The notes below the pieces were generated by a model. The model was given only the letters and a program-made list of their open reading frames with translations. It made no database searches and was not told the DNA's origin. A stretch of DNA of 64,000 bases, taken from contig NZ_BOLM01000014.1 in assembly GCF_016861605.1 (NCBI RefSeq), positions 1-64,000 of the forward strand, in the 5' to 3' direction. Shown here piece after piece: positions 52,153-62,030 of this stretch; position 1 is the first letter of the stretch, and each line of letters begins with the position of its first letter. The stretch is from Levilactobacillus wangkuiensis. GTDB lineage: Bacteria > Bacillota > Bacilli > Lactobacillales > Lactobacillaceae. The position numbers and the translations under genes are program-made.

Positions 52153-53544
52153 ATGGATTCTTCAACCGAAAATGACCCGCTTGAAGAGGTTAACGGTAGC
52201 GAACTTGGACATAAAGAAATTACACCATTATTCGCAAGATATACAATGTTAACTTTTGCAGGTTTAGCTGCTCAGGCTGTGATGGTCGTAATTGAAGGGC
52301 TGGTTATTGGCCGTGGATTGGGTTCTAACGGTTTAGCAACTGTTGGAATCATCATGCCACTTGAATACTTGATGTTGGCACTGGGCGGTTTCTTTGCAAT
52401 TGGAACGTCAACATTATGTGCTATGCGTTTGGGTGAAGGAAAGGAGAAAGAAGCCCGCCGGATATTTGGTCAAGGAAGTTGGTATAGCATTATCGTTGGG
52501 CTAACGGTAGCTATCTTAATTGCAGTTTTTGCTAGTCAAGTTGCAACACTTTTGGGAGCAACGCCACAGTTACACAGTGAGGTGACAACGTTTATTCGGA
52601 TATTTATGATTGGATATCCATTTTGCATGATTGGTCATGTCACAGTTTATATGGTCCGTGTGGATGAAAGACCTGATATTGCAACTTGGGCGATGTCCTC
52701 GTCAGCAATCATTGCCGCACTCTGGCTGTATTTGAGTGTATTTCCGCTCCACATAGGATTTATTGGCGCGGCATTCTATTATGCATTCTCTATTGGAATT
52801 TGGGGGTTCTTCTTTGTCTATTTTATTTTTAGTAGAAAGTCCAAGTTTCAAATTCATTGGTCGGATTTAAAGATGGATAAAAAAATTATCCTCGCCATCT
52901 CTAAGATTGGTTTTCCTTTTATGCTAATTCAAGCATCCAGTACTGTATTCACCATGGTTTTGAATAACTTTCTTGGAAAATATGGGACTCAGATGGATAT
53001 TGCAGCCTTTTCAGTGATCAATAGTTATATCATTTATATCCTAATGTTAATTACTCAAGCAACGTCAGGTGGTCAACAACCAATTGCTAGTTATAACTAT
53101 GGTGCAAATTTATTTGGGCGTGTAATTAAGCTAATTAAGGTTAGTTTGATAGCTAATATTGTTGGCATTTATATATTAGCTAGTTTATGTTTTGTATTCT
53201 CTAATCAAATAGTTGCCTTCTTTGTTGGAAGTGGCTCTAGTCTAGTTGAGATGGCCGGCGGATACTCTAAGATTGTTGTATCTTGTGCCGCTTTAGGATT
53301 AACAGCCAATTTAATGTCTGGTTACTTTCAGGCTGTCGAGAGAATTTTGGAATCTACGATTTTGGGCATTTGTCGTTACCTAATTTTTGGAATTCCAGCA
53401 ATCTTCATCATGGCCCATTGGCTTGGGGTCACAGGTGTTTGGTTCTCACAGCCAGTTTCAGATGTTCTGGCGTTTCTTCTGACAATGTGGTTAACAGTTC
53501 GGGAAATAGGCCGTCTTAAAAAATTTGAAAAGAAGTCAAATTGA
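52153..53544 (+). CDS. MATE family transporter, paralogue 1
   Basis: 463 residues from ATG 52153 with AAAGGTGA seven bases upstream; a GTG at 52144 would overlap that RBS. Twelve membrane segments in the MATE/NorM/DinF arrangement, with IIMPLEYLMLALGG and GQQPIASYNYGA marking the two halves. MATE proteins exchange cations (drugs, polyamine-like compounds) for Na+ or H+. Its place at the head of an agmatine cluster, and a paralogue later in it, suggests a role in moving agmatine, putrescine or a conjugate. AT-rich codon use unlike the addA side. Confidence 0.85.
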   Translation: MDSSTENDPLEEVNGSELGHKEITPLFARYTMLTFAGLAAQAVMVVIEGLVIGRGLGSNGLATVGIIMPLEYLMLALGGFFAIGTSTLCAMRLGEGKEKEARRIFGQGSWYSIIVGLTVAILIAVFASQVATLLGATPQLHSEVTTFIRIFMIGYPFCMIGHVTVYMVRVDERPDIATWAMSSSAIIAALWLYLSVFPLHIGFIGAAFYYAFSIGIWGFFFVYFIFSRKSKFQIHWSDLKMDKKIILAISKIGFPFMLIQASSTVFTMVLNNFLGKYGTQMDIAAFSVINSYIIYILMLITQATSGGQQPIASYNYGANLFGRVIKLIKVSLIANIVGIYILASLCFVFSNQIVAFFVGSGSSLVEMAGGYSKIVVSCAALGLTANLMSGYFQAVERILESTILGICRYLIFGIPAIFIMAHWLGVTGVWFSQPVSDVLAFLLTMWLTVREIGRLKKFEKKSN

Positions 53545-53559
53545 AAGGAAGATGCTGTT

Positions 53560-55188
53560 ATGCGTAGTGCCGATACAATTATTGAGAGTAATGCGATTTT
53601 TAATGGTGTTTCAGACAAGTTAATCAATGGTTTTGTTGCCATTAAGGATGACCATATTCAGTATGTTGGTGAGAAAGAGTTCCTGGATCTTTATAAGGGA
53701 CCTAATACTAAAGTTATTCAAGCACAAGATAAATTAGTCATGCCAGGCTTTAATGATGCACATGTTCACATGTACATGTCGGCCTTATACGCTTCACCAT
53801 TGGTTAATGTTAGCTTTGAGGATAAGAGCGCTGCGGAGTGTGTTGCTGGCCTGAAGAAGATGGAAGACCGAATTCCTAAGGATGAATGGTTGATTGGCGC
53901 TGGATGGTACTACACGTTGTGGGATGATCCAACGATGCCAACCAAAGCGGATATTGATGCTGTCTACCCAGATCGCCCCGTTGCCATGGTTTCAGCTGAT
54001 TGCCATACTTTTTGGGTGAACACAAAAGGTTTAGAAAAGTTGGGAATCACCAAAGATTCTGTTGCGCCAGAAGGCGGGAGCTATAACAAGGATGAGGATG
54101 GTGAATTAACAGGGATCATTGAAGACACTGCCGCATCTGCATTACAGCCAAAGATTTATGATTTCGATAATGAAACGGTCGAAGAATTTTATAACAGTTA
54201 CATGGCTGAAATGAATAAGCTAGGAATTACTTCAATTTGTGATGTCTCAATGATGGCCATCCCAGGCCTCGATTTTATTCGTGATGACGTTTATGAAAAG
54301 ATGCAAAAGGATAATAAAGTTTCTGTCCGAGTTAATATGTTTCCAACCCTGCGTAAGGATTTAAACAGACCATTAGAGTTGAGAGATAAATTCCAAGGCA
54401 ATATGGTTCGATGCCAAGGTGTTAAGCAATTCTTTGATGGTGTTTCATCTACGCATACAGCATATCTTAAAGATGATTATTCAGATGCCTGGTTTAAAGG
54501 GGATCATGGTCATCCCTCAATGCCAGTTGAGAAGATGGAAGAATTAGTCTTGTGGGCATACAAGAACGACTTAAGCCCACGCGTTCACGCTATTGGTGAT
54601 CAATCGATTCATAACTTGATTAATTTCTTTGAAGAGGCACAAGAAAAATATGGGGACAAGCCATATCTGCATCCAACGATTGAGCACCTTGAAAATTTCC
54701 AGAAAGAAGATATTGCTCGATTAGGTAAGTTGCGAGTTATTCCATCAGTACAGCCACCTCACTTGATGGTCGATCCTAACGGGATTGAAAAGGATTTGGG
54801 TCAAGAACGTATTCAATACATGTGGCCATTCAGAATGATGTTGGATGCTGGTAGTACATTAGCCTTTGGAACGGATTCTCCAGTTGTTGAGATTAATCCA
54901 TTTTATGGAATTTATAATGCGGTTACTCGTCAATCAGCATTTACTAAAGAGCCAAAAGGCGGTTGGATTCCTAAAGAACGTATTTCACTGTTTGAAGCTT
55001 TACGAGCATATACGTATGGTTCTGCCTGCGCAGCAAGTCGTGAAAGCGAATACGGGACGTTAGCTCCCAACAAACTAGCGGATTTGGTTATTTTAGATAA
55101 GAACCTGTTTAAGGAAGATAACGATGCTATCTTAGATACAAAAGTAGACTTGACGATGTTAGGCGGAAAAATTGTATACAAAAAGTAA
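53560..55188 (+). CDS. YtcJ-like metal-dependent amidohydrolase
   Basis: 542 residues, Amidohydro_3 (YtcJ) family. Metal ligands: HVH in DAHVHMYM (H68, H70), RVHAIGDQ, TIEHLEN, and Asp in GTDSPV. Family members hydrolyse amides and related bonds in small molecules; the native substrate is usually unknown. In this cluster it could free agmatine or putrescine from an N-acyl conjugate (inference), for example a plant hydroxycinnamoyl agmatine. AAAGGAAGA precedes the ATG, 15 bp after the first MATE gene. It is not part of a usual agmatine deiminase operon. Confidence 0.85.
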   Translation: MRSADTIIESNAIFNGVSDKLINGFVAIKDDHIQYVGEKEFLDLYKGPNTKVIQAQDKLVMPGFNDAHVHMYMSALYASPLVNVSFEDKSAAECVAGLKKMEDRIPKDEWLIGAGWYYTLWDDPTMPTKADIDAVYPDRPVAMVSADCHTFWVNTKGLEKLGITKDSVAPEGGSYNKDEDGELTGIIEDTAASALQPKIYDFDNETVEEFYNSYMAEMNKLGITSICDVSMMAIPGLDFIRDDVYEKMQKDNKVSVRVNMFPTLRKDLNRPLELRDKFQGNMVRCQGVKQFFDGVSSTHTAYLKDDYSDAWFKGDHGHPSMPVEKMEELVLWAYKNDLSPRVHAIGDQSIHNLINFFEEAQEKYGDKPYLHPTIEHLENFQKEDIARLGKLRVIPSVQPPHLMVDPNGIEKDLGQERIQYMWPFRMMLDAGSTLAFGTDSPVVEINPFYGIYNAVTRQSAFTKEPKGGWIPKERISLFEALRAYTYGSACAASRESEYGTLAPNKLADLVILDKNLFKEDNDAILDTKVDLTMLGGKIVYKK

Positions 55189-55209
55189 ATTAATAGAGGA
55201 GTAATTGAC

Positions 55210-56241
55210 ATGACTAAACGCGATTTTATTGATACCAACACTTACACGAAAGACGAAATCCAATACATGATCGAATTGGGGATTAAGATTAAGGAATCCA
55301 TCAAGAACGGCTACTACCCACCATTACTGAAGAACAAGACGCTCGGGATGATCTTTGAACAATCCTCAACGCGGACTCGGACTTCTGCCGAAGCTGCCAT
55401 GACTGAATTAGGTGGACATGCCCAATACTTAGCACCAGGCCAAATCCAATTGGGTGGTCACGAATCCATTGAAGATACGTCACAAGTTCTGGGCCGCATC
55501 CTCGACATCATCGGTGCCCGGGTTGAACGTCACCACACCGTTGCTGAAGTTGGTAAATTTGCTAAGGTGCCAGTGGTTAACTTCATGAGTGACTACAACC
55601 ACCCAACGCAAGAACTTGGCGACATCATTACCATGACGGAACACTTACCAAAGGGCAAGAAGCTTAGCGACTGCAAGATTGTCTTTGTTGGTGACGCTAC
55701 CCAAGTTTGTGTTTCGACCATGTTTATGGCTACCAAGATGGGGATGGACTTCGTACAATTTGGCCCTAAAGGCTTCCAAATCAAGCCTGAAACCCTTGAA
55801 ATTGGTAAGAAGAACGCTGAAGTTTCTGGCGGTTCTGTCTTAGTTACTGAAGACGCTGACGAAGCCATGAAGGATGCCGACTTTATCTACACCGACGTTT
55901 GGTACGGCTTGTACGAAGCTGAATTATCCAAGGATGACCGGATGAAGATCTTCTACCCTAAGTACCAAGTCAACGCTGACTTAGTATCTAAGGCTTCCGA
56001 TCACGTGAAGTTCATGCACTGCCTGCCAGCTACCCGTGGTGAAGAAGTTACCGACGAAGTCATTGACTCCGACTACTCCATCGTTTGGGACGAAGCTGAA
56101 AACCGTAAGACGGCTATGCGTGCTATCTTCGTTTACCTGTTGAACCCAGAATTGAAGTACGCTTCCAAGGCTGTTGCCGACAAGTACGATGCAGAATTTG
56201 AATTAATGTTACGGAACGCCGTTGACGAACGTAATAATTAA
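55210..56241 (+). CDS. ptcA: Putrescine carbamoyltransferase
   Basis: 343 residues of the ornithine/aspartate transcarbamylase fold. Carbamoyl phosphate loop SSTRTRTS (about 52-59), [12 protein letters not shown], then [15 protein letters not shown] (about 270-284). The YGLYEAELS insertion and a helical C-terminal tail ([18 protein letters not shown]) are features of putrescine rather than ornithine carbamoyltransferases, which form trimers. It converts N-carbamoylputrescine and phosphate to putrescine and carbamoyl phosphate. It uses GC-richer, preferred codons, unlike the rest of the island. GAGGAG precedes the ATG. Confidence 0.92.
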   Translation: MTKRDFIDTNTYTKDEIQYMIELGIKIKESIKNGYYPPLLKNKTLGMIFEQSSTRTRTSAEAAMTELGGHAQYLAPGQIQLGGHESIEDTSQVLGRILDIIGARVERHHTVAEVGKFAKVPVVNFMSDYNHPTQELGDIITMTEHLPKGKKLSDCKIVFVGDATQVCVSTMFMATKMGMDFVQFGPKGFQIKPETLEIGKKNAEVSGGSVLVTEDADEAMKDADFIYTDVWYGLYEAELSKDDRMKIFYPKYQVNADLVSKASDHVKFMHCLPATRGEEVTDEVIDSDYSIVWDEAENRKTAMRAIFVYLLNPELKYASKAVADKYDAEFELMLRNAVDERNN

Positions 56242-56272
56242 TTTTCCACTAAACGAAAAGTAGTGATTTTAC

Positions 56273-57646
56273 ATGGATGAATCGGTAAGGGATGAGCCCA
56301 ATAGGGAGTTAGGCACGAAACAGATTGGAACGCTTTTCGCCAAGTATGGTACTACCACGCTCATGGGAATGATGGCTCAGGCAGCAATGGTGATGTTTGA
56401 AGGTATTACCATTGGGAATGGACTAGGTGCTGAAGGTTTGGCCACGGTAAGTATTATTATGCCGTTGGAGTTGTTGGATCTTGCTCTAGGCGGTGCTTTG
56501 AGCATGGGAATTAGTTCAGCAATTGCAATTAAACTGGGTGAAGGAAATTTAAGACAAGCACAAAAAGTTTTCTCGGACGGTTTTTGGATTTCGGTAATTA
56601 TAACAGTTATTCTGTCAATGATAATTGGACTCAATGCTGAAGCTGTAGGTAGGTTGCTTGGAGCATCTGCAACATTATTACCCAGTGTTAGGATATTTAT
56701 TCATATTTTTATGCTAGGATATCCTTTCTGTATGTTAGGTCAAATCCTATGTAGTGTTTTGCGTGTGGATGAGAAACCAGGGATTGCAACGGGGGTAATG
56801 ATTGCGGCATCAATTTTCGCTATGGCTATTCTGTTTTATACAGTGATAATTGCCAAGATGGGGATTAAGGGTGTCGGTATTTACTATGCATTTTCTATTG
56901 GTAGCTGGTCACTTTCGGTTTTTTACTTCTTGTTTAGTCACACTAGGTTGAAAATAAGATTTGATTTTGAGCTTGAATTCAAGGGATTTTTTAAAGCTTT
57001 TAAAATTGGGTTACCCTTCTTCATTGTTCAAATCTCAAGTTTTGCTTTTACTTGGACAGCCAATGTTCTATTAGCGAGGGTGGGAAATGATGTTGATGTT
57101 GCAGCGTTTGGGATTATTAATAGTTATATTTTTTATGATTTGAATTTAATCACAACGGCACTGACAAATGGGATGCAGCCAATAGCGAGCTTTAATTTTG
57201 GGGCCCGCTATGAAGGGCGATTGAAGCAGCTAGTTAAAGTCAGTACGATAAGTAATTTCAGCATTTTACTTGTAGTAACGCTCGTATTCATCTTGTTCCC
57301 TACACAGATCATTGGATTTTTTGTTGGGAATGATCCTGAATTAATTCATGTTGCATCGCGTGGAGCAATGGTTATGATTTCATGTTCTGCATTTGGGTTA
57401 ACATCTAACCTAATGTCTGGGTACTACCAGGCTGTTAATAAGACGAAAGTTTCGGTATTGTTGGGAGTCTCAAGATTCTTATTTTTAGCAATTCCACTCA
57501 TGGTAATCTTCTCCAGTGCCTTTGGCGTCGATGGTATTTGGGCTAGTCAACCGGTGGCTGATTTAATAATTTTTCTAGTGACAGCAGTTGTCATTAGAAA
57601 GGAACTTGAGACGAATGTTGAAATTAGTGATCACGGAGAAAAATGA
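56273..57646 (+). CDS. MATE family transporter, paralogue 2
   Basis: 457 residues, twelve membrane segments, clearly a paralogue of the first MATE gene: both begin with a short acidic tail, then TLFAKYG/PLFARYT and EGLATVSIIMPLE/NGLATVGIIMPLE. GMQPIASFNFGA marks the second half. It lies exactly where the agmatine/putrescine antiporter gene usually sits (between ptcA and aguA). I infer that it exchanges or exports putrescine or a related cation. The RBS is weak (AAAAGTAGTG). Confidence 0.85.
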   Translation: MDESVRDEPNRELGTKQIGTLFAKYGTTTLMGMMAQAAMVMFEGITIGNGLGAEGLATVSIIMPLELLDLALGGALSMGISSAIAIKLGEGNLRQAQKVFSDGFWISVIITVILSMIIGLNAEAVGRLLGASATLLPSVRIFIHIFMLGYPFCMLGQILCSVLRVDEKPGIATGVMIAASIFAMAILFYTVIIAKMGIKGVGIYYAFSIGSWSLSVFYFLFSHTRLKIRFDFELEFKGFFKAFKIGLPFFIVQISSFAFTWTANVLLARVGNDVDVAAFGIINSYIFYDLNLITTALTNGMQPIASFNFGARYEGRLKQLVKVSTISNFSILLVVTLVFILFPTQIIGFFVGNDPELIHVASRGAMVMISCSAFGLTSNLMSGYYQAVNKTKVSVLLGVSRFLFLAIPLMVIFSSAFGVDGIWASQPVADLIIFLVTAVVIRKELETNVEISDHGEK

Positions 57647-57663
57647 TTGTTGGAGGGTAGATT

Positions 57664-58758
57664 ATGAAGACTTTAGATAGTACACCGAAAAAAGACGGTT
57701 TCCGTATGCCAGGAGAGTTTGAACCACATCAAGGTGTCTATATGTTATGGCCACAGCGACCAGATAATTGGCGAAATGGTGGGAAACCAGCGCAAAAGAC
57801 ATTTGCCAAGGTAGCGGAAACCATTTCTGAATTTGAACACGTGACCGTTGGTGTGAATGATGATCAGTATGCCAATGCAAGACACCTATTAGCAGGTGAT
57901 GTTGAAGTAGTTGAAATTTCAAGTAATGATGCTTGGATGCGTGACTGTGGTGCGACTTTTGTTAAGAATGATAGAGGCGGTTTGCGAGCTGTTGATTGGA
58001 CATTTAACTCATGGGGCGGGCTTGAAGATGGATTGTATTTCCCTTGGGATAAGGACGATCGTGTTGCACAAAAAATGGCAGAACTGGAGCATGTGGATCG
58101 GTATCGGTTAAACGATTTTGTTTTGGAGGGGGGATCAATTCATGTTGATGGTGAAGGAACTTTAATCACAACTGAAGAATGCTTGCTTTCTCAAGGACGA
58201 AACCCGCAACTCTCTAAGGAACAAATTGAAGAAGTACTTAAACAAAATTTGAATTTGGAGAAAGTTATTTGGCTAAAAAAGGGAATTTATCTTGACGAGA
58301 CCAATGGGCATGTCGATAACATCGCTAATTTTGTAAAGCCAGGGGTTGTCGCATTAGCATGGACTGACGATAAGACAGATCCACAATATGAAATCTCAAA
58401 AGAAAACCTGGATATTTTAGAGCGTACAACGGATGCTAAAGGTCGAAAATTAAAGGTTGTTAAACTACTTGTACCCAAACCAGTATTGATTACGCAGGAA
58501 GAGAGTGAGGGCGTTGATGCAGTTGATGGGACGCTCCCAAGAACAGAAGGTGAGCGACTAGCAGCTAGTTACGTCAATTACTATACGGCAAATAGTGGGA
58601 TTGTATTTCCATTATTCGATGATCCGATGGATAAAGTTGCCAAGAAAACCTTAGGTGAACTATATCCTGATCGAAAAGTAGTGGGTGTTCCGGCACGAGA
58701 AATTCTACTGGGGGGCGGCAATATTCACTGCATTACCCAGCAGATTCCGACAATTTAA
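57664..58758 (+). CDS. aguA: Agmatine deiminase (catalytically intact)
   Basis: 364 residues of the pentein fold. Converts agmatine to N-carbamoylputrescine and NH3. Key residues are present: Asp in WMRDCGATF, Glu in [11 protein letters not shown], His in [11 protein letters not shown] (H216) and nucleophile Cys in [10 protein letters not shown] (C356), close to positions in Enterococcus AgDI. Length matches the family. GGAGGG precedes the ATG, 17 bp after the MATE gene. A strong hairpin follows, so downstream genes may be expressed less. Confidence 0.95.
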   Translation: MKTLDSTPKKDGFRMPGEFEPHQGVYMLWPQRPDNWRNGGKPAQKTFAKVAETISEFEHVTVGVNDDQYANARHLLAGDVEVVEISSNDAWMRDCGATFVKNDRGGLRAVDWTFNSWGGLEDGLYFPWDKDDRVAQKMAELEHVDRYRLNDFVLEGGSIHVDGEGTLITTEECLLSQGRNPQLSKEQIEEVLKQNLNLEKVIWLKKGIYLDETNGHVDNIANFVKPGVVALAWTDDKTDPQYEISKENLDILERTTDAKGRKLKVVKLLVPKPVLITQEESEGVDAVDGTLPRTEGERLAASYVNYYTANSGIVFPLFDDPMDKVAKKTLGELYPDRKVVGVPAREILLGGGNIHCITQQIPTI

Positions 58759-58767
58759 TAGGTGGTG

Positions 58768-58803
58768 AAGATAAGACAAAACGATAAAGTTTTGTCTTAT
58801 CTT
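58768..58803 (+). terminator. Perfect 15-bp hairpin between aguA and the kinase gene
   Basis: AAGATAAGACAAAAC / GTTTTGTCTTATCTT with a 6-nt loop and AATTT after it. It probably works as a partial terminator or as an mRNA processing signal inside the cluster. Confidence 0.7.
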
Positions 58804-58831
58804 AATTTAAAAGTATTTTGGAGGTAATATC

Positions 58832-59776
58832 ATGGCAAAAAGAGTGGTTGTTGCTTTAGGTGGTAATGCTATTTTATCTAAAGATGCATCAGCGGAAGCG
58901 CAGCAGGAAGCATTACGTCGGACAGCAAAGTATTTAGTACAATTTGTTAAGCAGGGAGATCAACTGATTATTTCGCACGGCAATGGACCACAAGTAGGAA
59001 ACCTCTTACTTCAGCAATCTGCGGGGAGTACTAGGGAGAACCCAGCTATGCCATTAGATACAGCTGTTGCTATGACGCAAGGAAGCATTGGGTATTGGTT
59101 ACAGAACGCTCTTGGTAAGGAACTACGGAGTAATCAAATTGACGTAGAGGTGGCTACCGTTGTTACTCAGGTTGAAGTAGCTAAAGACGATAGGGCTTTT
59201 GAGAATCCAACAAAACCGATTGGACCTTTTTATAGTAAAGAGGCTGCTGAGAAACAACAACACTTGCACCCCGGTTATGTTTTTAGTGAAGATGCAGGTC
59301 GCGGATATCGCCGGGTTGTTCCATCTCCCAAGCCCATTAATGTGTGTGAAGCTAACGTTATTAGCAAGTTAGTTTCGAACGGTGTTGTACCAATCTCCGT
59401 AGGTGGGGGTGGTGTTCCAGTGGTTAGACAGGGTGAGGTATTAGTTGGTCAAGAGGCGGTTATCGACAAGGACTTTGCATCTGAAAAACTTGCAGAACAA
59501 GTTGGAGCGGATCTATTAATTATTCTGACAGCAGTAGACGCAGTTTATATAAATTATAATCAGAAAAATCAAACGGCTTTGAAAGATGTTACAATAAATG
59601 AATTAGAGAAGTACATTGCTGAAAACCAGTTTGCGAAGGGGAGCATGCTGCCAAAGGTACAGGCCGCTATTGAATTTGTACAACATTCAGATAATGCTAG
59701 GGCAGTTATAACAGCTTTGGACAACGTCTCTGGTCTGATGCAAGGTGGGGTAGGAACCGTCATTTCAAAGAAATAG
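58832..59776 (+). CDS. aguC: Carbamate kinase
   Basis: 314 residues, amino acid kinase family. [11 protein letters not shown] at the start, [13 protein letters not shown] (about 50-62), and [14 protein letters not shown] near the C-terminus match carbamate kinases, which make ATP from carbamoyl phosphate and ADP with release of CO2 and NH3. It gives the energy yield of the agmatine route. Called aguC by context rather than arcC. GGAGG precedes the ATG. Starts 28 bp after the hairpin. Confidence 0.94.
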   Translation: MAKRVVVALGGNAILSKDASAEAQQEALRRTAKYLVQFVKQGDQLIISHGNGPQVGNLLLQQSAGSTRENPAMPLDTAVAMTQGSIGYWLQNALGKELRSNQIDVEVATVVTQVEVAKDDRAFENPTKPIGPFYSKEAAEKQQHLHPGYVFSEDAGRGYRRVVPSPKPINVCEANVISKLVSNGVVPISVGGGGVPVVRQGEVLVGQEAVIDKDFASEKLAEQVGADLLIILTAVDAVYINYNQKNQTALKDVTINELEKYIAENQFAKGSMLPKVQAAIEFVQHSDNARAVITALDNVSGLMQGGVGTVISKK

Positions 59777-59812
59777 AGCATAGAATATCTAGAGCGAGAG
59801 GACTTAGCTGAA

Positions 59813-60904
59813 ATGAAAATGAAAACGTTACCATACCGGGATGGTTTTAAAATAGTTGCCGATTTTGAGAAGAAACAGGCGGGTTATATGCTCTGGCCAC
59901 AGCGACCAGATAATTGGCGCGATGGTGGTAAGCCAGCGCAACGGGCGTTCACGCAATTGGCCAGTAAGCTATCAAAGTATCAGCCGATGACAATGCTAGT
60001 TAATGAAAATCAATACAAAAATGCACGGTCCATGTTACCGGTCGGCGTTAGAGTAGTTGAGCTTAGCAGTGATGATGCTTTTGTTAAAGATACTGGACCT
60101 ATTTATCTACAAAGTGCTGATGGACAACAAGTACGTGCAGTCGATTTTAATTTTAATGCTTGGGGAGGTTTAGTAGATGGGCTTTATTTCCCTTGGGATA
60201 AGGATAATGAGGTTGCTAAGAAACTTTCAGAACTAGATAGTATTGATTATTATGAAAGTACGCTTACCTTGGAAGGCTGTTCAGTTGTAACAGATGGGGA
60301 CGGAACCCTGTTAACGACGGAAGATGTTATCTTGTCCGAAGGTCGAAATAAGGGATTAACAAAAGAAGTAGCTACCGAAAAGCTGAAAGAAACTCTTGGG
60401 GTTAGCAAAATCATTTGGCTAAGTGAAGGCTTTTATTTAGATGAGACAGGTGGCGATATTGATAACATGGTAAGTTTTATTGCTCCTGGCGAAATTGTTT
60501 TGTCGTGGACGGAAGATAAATCCGATCCTCAATACGTATCGAGTCACAGGGCTTTTGAAGTTTTAAAGCAGGAGACAGATGCGCGGGGAAGACATTTTAG
60601 AATTCATAAGTTGCAAATTCCTACACCTCTTTTCTTATCCAAAGAGGAAGCTAATGGGGTTGACCCTATCAATGGCAGATTACCACGGATAGCAGGTCAA
60701 CGACTGACAGCAACCTATACGAGTTATGTGACGACGAATCGAGCCATTGTTCTGCCAGAATTTGGTGTCGCACAAGATGAAATGGCTTTAGAGCAAATGA
60801 AAAAATATTATCCAGACAGAGAAGTTGAAAGTATTCCTGCAAGAGAATTTTTAACGGGTGGTGGTGGATTACACACAGTTGTTTTAAATGTACCTGGTGT
60901 CTAA
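59813..60904 (+). CDS. Agmatine-deiminase-like pseudoenzyme
   Basis: 363 residues, the same fold and length as aguA ([50 protein letters not shown]). Catalytic positions differ: WMRDCG reads [15 protein letters not shown] reads EGCSVVTDG, GHVDN reads GDIDN (His to Asp, D215), and the nucleophile Cys in IHCI is Thr (T355, LHTV). It is therefore unlikely to deiminate. It may bind agmatine and regulate, or stabilise AguA as a heteromer. No frameshift, so it is under selection. GAGAGGA precedes the ATG. Confidence 0.88.
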   Translation: MKMKTLPYRDGFKIVADFEKKQAGYMLWPQRPDNWRDGGKPAQRAFTQLASKLSKYQPMTMLVNENQYKNARSMLPVGVRVVELSSDDAFVKDTGPIYLQSADGQQVRAVDFNFNAWGGLVDGLYFPWDKDNEVAKKLSELDSIDYYESTLTLEGCSVVTDGDGTLLTTEDVILSEGRNKGLTKEVATEKLKETLGVSKIIWLSEGFYLDETGGDIDNMVSFIAPGEIVLSWTEDKSDPQYVSSHRAFEVLKQETDARGRHFRIHKLQIPTPLFLSKEEANGVDPINGRLPRIAGQRLTATYTSYVTTNRAIVLPEFGVAQDEMALEQMKKYYPDREVESIPAREFLTGGGGLHTVVLNVPGV

Positions 60905-60918
60905 CCTGGAGGTAAATG

Positions 60919-61731
60919 ATGAATTTTTTTGAGATTGTTAATTCTCACCTCAGCTCATTAACTAAGAGTGAACAAGCCTTATTTGACTATGTTGTTAAAA
61001 ACATGGATAAAATAAAAAATCAGAGAATTAGAGAAGTTGCGGGAGAAACTTTTGTTTCGACGGCAACATTCCTACGTTTTGTAAAAAAAATTGGCTTTTC
61101 TGGTTTTAGCGAGTTTACGACGGTTATTAAATATACTGTCATAAATAATCAGCATGCAGAAGATAAAGCTATGCCATTTACTGTTCCTCAGAGAGATTAT
61201 CGCGAAGAATATCTAAAGAACATCATCGAATCTGTCCGAGTTGTATCACAGAGTAAAATTCAGCAAATTGTAGTGAAATTGGCTAAACACCCCACAATAT
61301 ACTTTTTCTCAAAGGGAGTTAGTAAGTATGCAACAGAGTACATTTATTATTTGTATACTATGGCGGGTTTCTCGGTCATTCTTCCGAAGGACCATGAAAT
61401 GCGTCGAATTAGCTCTAGGCAAGTGAAGAGTGACGATGTCGTTTTTATTTTAACGTATAGTGGACGAGATGGTGAATTCTTAGAAATGATGAACCAGTTT
61501 TCCAATTCTGATTGCGAGCCATTCGTTATTTCAGTTACTGAGCCAGATAATAATACCATTCAAAATTTAAGTGACATTAATCTCTACATATTTACGGATG
61601 ATATTAAAGTTAATGAGGCAGATATTAGTTCTAGAATATCGACAATTGCGCTAATGGAGCTAATCCTGTATCAATATATTGAGAACTATGGAGGGCGAGA
61701 TTTTAACTTTAGAAAATTGGGCTTAGGATAA
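60919..61731 (+). CDS. RpiR/MurR family regulator
   Basis: 270 residues from the ATG at 60919, six bases after GGAGG; the preceding ATG at 60916 is also possible. N-terminal HTH_6 domain (about 1-75) with IREVAGETFVSTATFLRFVK as the helix-turn-helix, then a SIS domain (about 105-235) with YFFSKGVSKYATEYI. RpiR regulators bind phosphosugars through SIS. Last gene of the agmatine cluster, so it is a candidate regulator of it, possibly of a different ligand type. LuxR-type AguR is not present. Confidence 0.9.
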   Translation: MNFFEIVNSHLSSLTKSEQALFDYVVKNMDKIKNQRIREVAGETFVSTATFLRFVKKIGFSGFSEFTTVIKYTVINNQHAEDKAMPFTVPQRDYREEYLKNIIESVRVVSQSKIQQIVVKLAKHPTIYFFSKGVSKYATEYIYYLYTMAGFSVILPKDHEMRRISSRQVKSDDVVFILTYSGRDGEFLEMMNQFSNSDCEPFVISVTEPDNNTIQNLSDINLYIFTDDIKVNEADISSRISTIALMELILYQYIENYGGRDFNFRKLGLG

Positions 61732-61780
61732 AAAACGAGGTTGATCCCGCCAGACTATGGCAGGGTCAACCTCGTTTTTT
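61730..61780. terminator. Bidirectional terminator at the end of the agmatine island
   Basis: AAAAACGAGGTTGA / TCAACCTCGTTTTT with inner CCC/GGG and CCA/TGG pairs. It also ends the convergent small gene. Confidence 0.88.
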
Positions 61781-61784
61781 AAAT

Positions 61785-61976
61785 TTATTGATGAATGAGC
61801 AGCAAGGACACGAGTACGAAGGCCTGAACGACCATCACGCCGAAAACGCCGGCGAACGACTGGCTGTAGTGGTGATCACGGTGCCAGAGATAACCAACCA
61901 CACTGGCGAGCACCACGAGGCCGACGACAAGTAAAATAATCAGTTTAAGTTTAACGTCAAAATCCGCTGTTAGCAT
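61785..61976 (-). CDS. Small two-helix membrane protein (63 aa)
   Basis: 63 residues with hydrophobic segments at about 11-29 and 40-60 and a HRDHHYSQ loop between them. AAGGGAAG lies upstream of the ATG. It is transcribed leftward, 54 bp before the thiolase gene in map order, i.e. downstream of thiolase, so the two may be co-transcribed. GC content returns to the chromosomal type here. No family recognised. Confidence 0.65.
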   Translation of the reverse strand: MLTADFDVKLKLIILLVVGLVVLASVVGYLWHRDHHYSQSFAGVFGVMVVQAFVLVSLLLIHQ

Positions 61977-62030
61977 TGCGTCCGCTTCCCTTACGTTGAA
62001 TAGTTACCGTCATTATACCAGACCTTGTGG

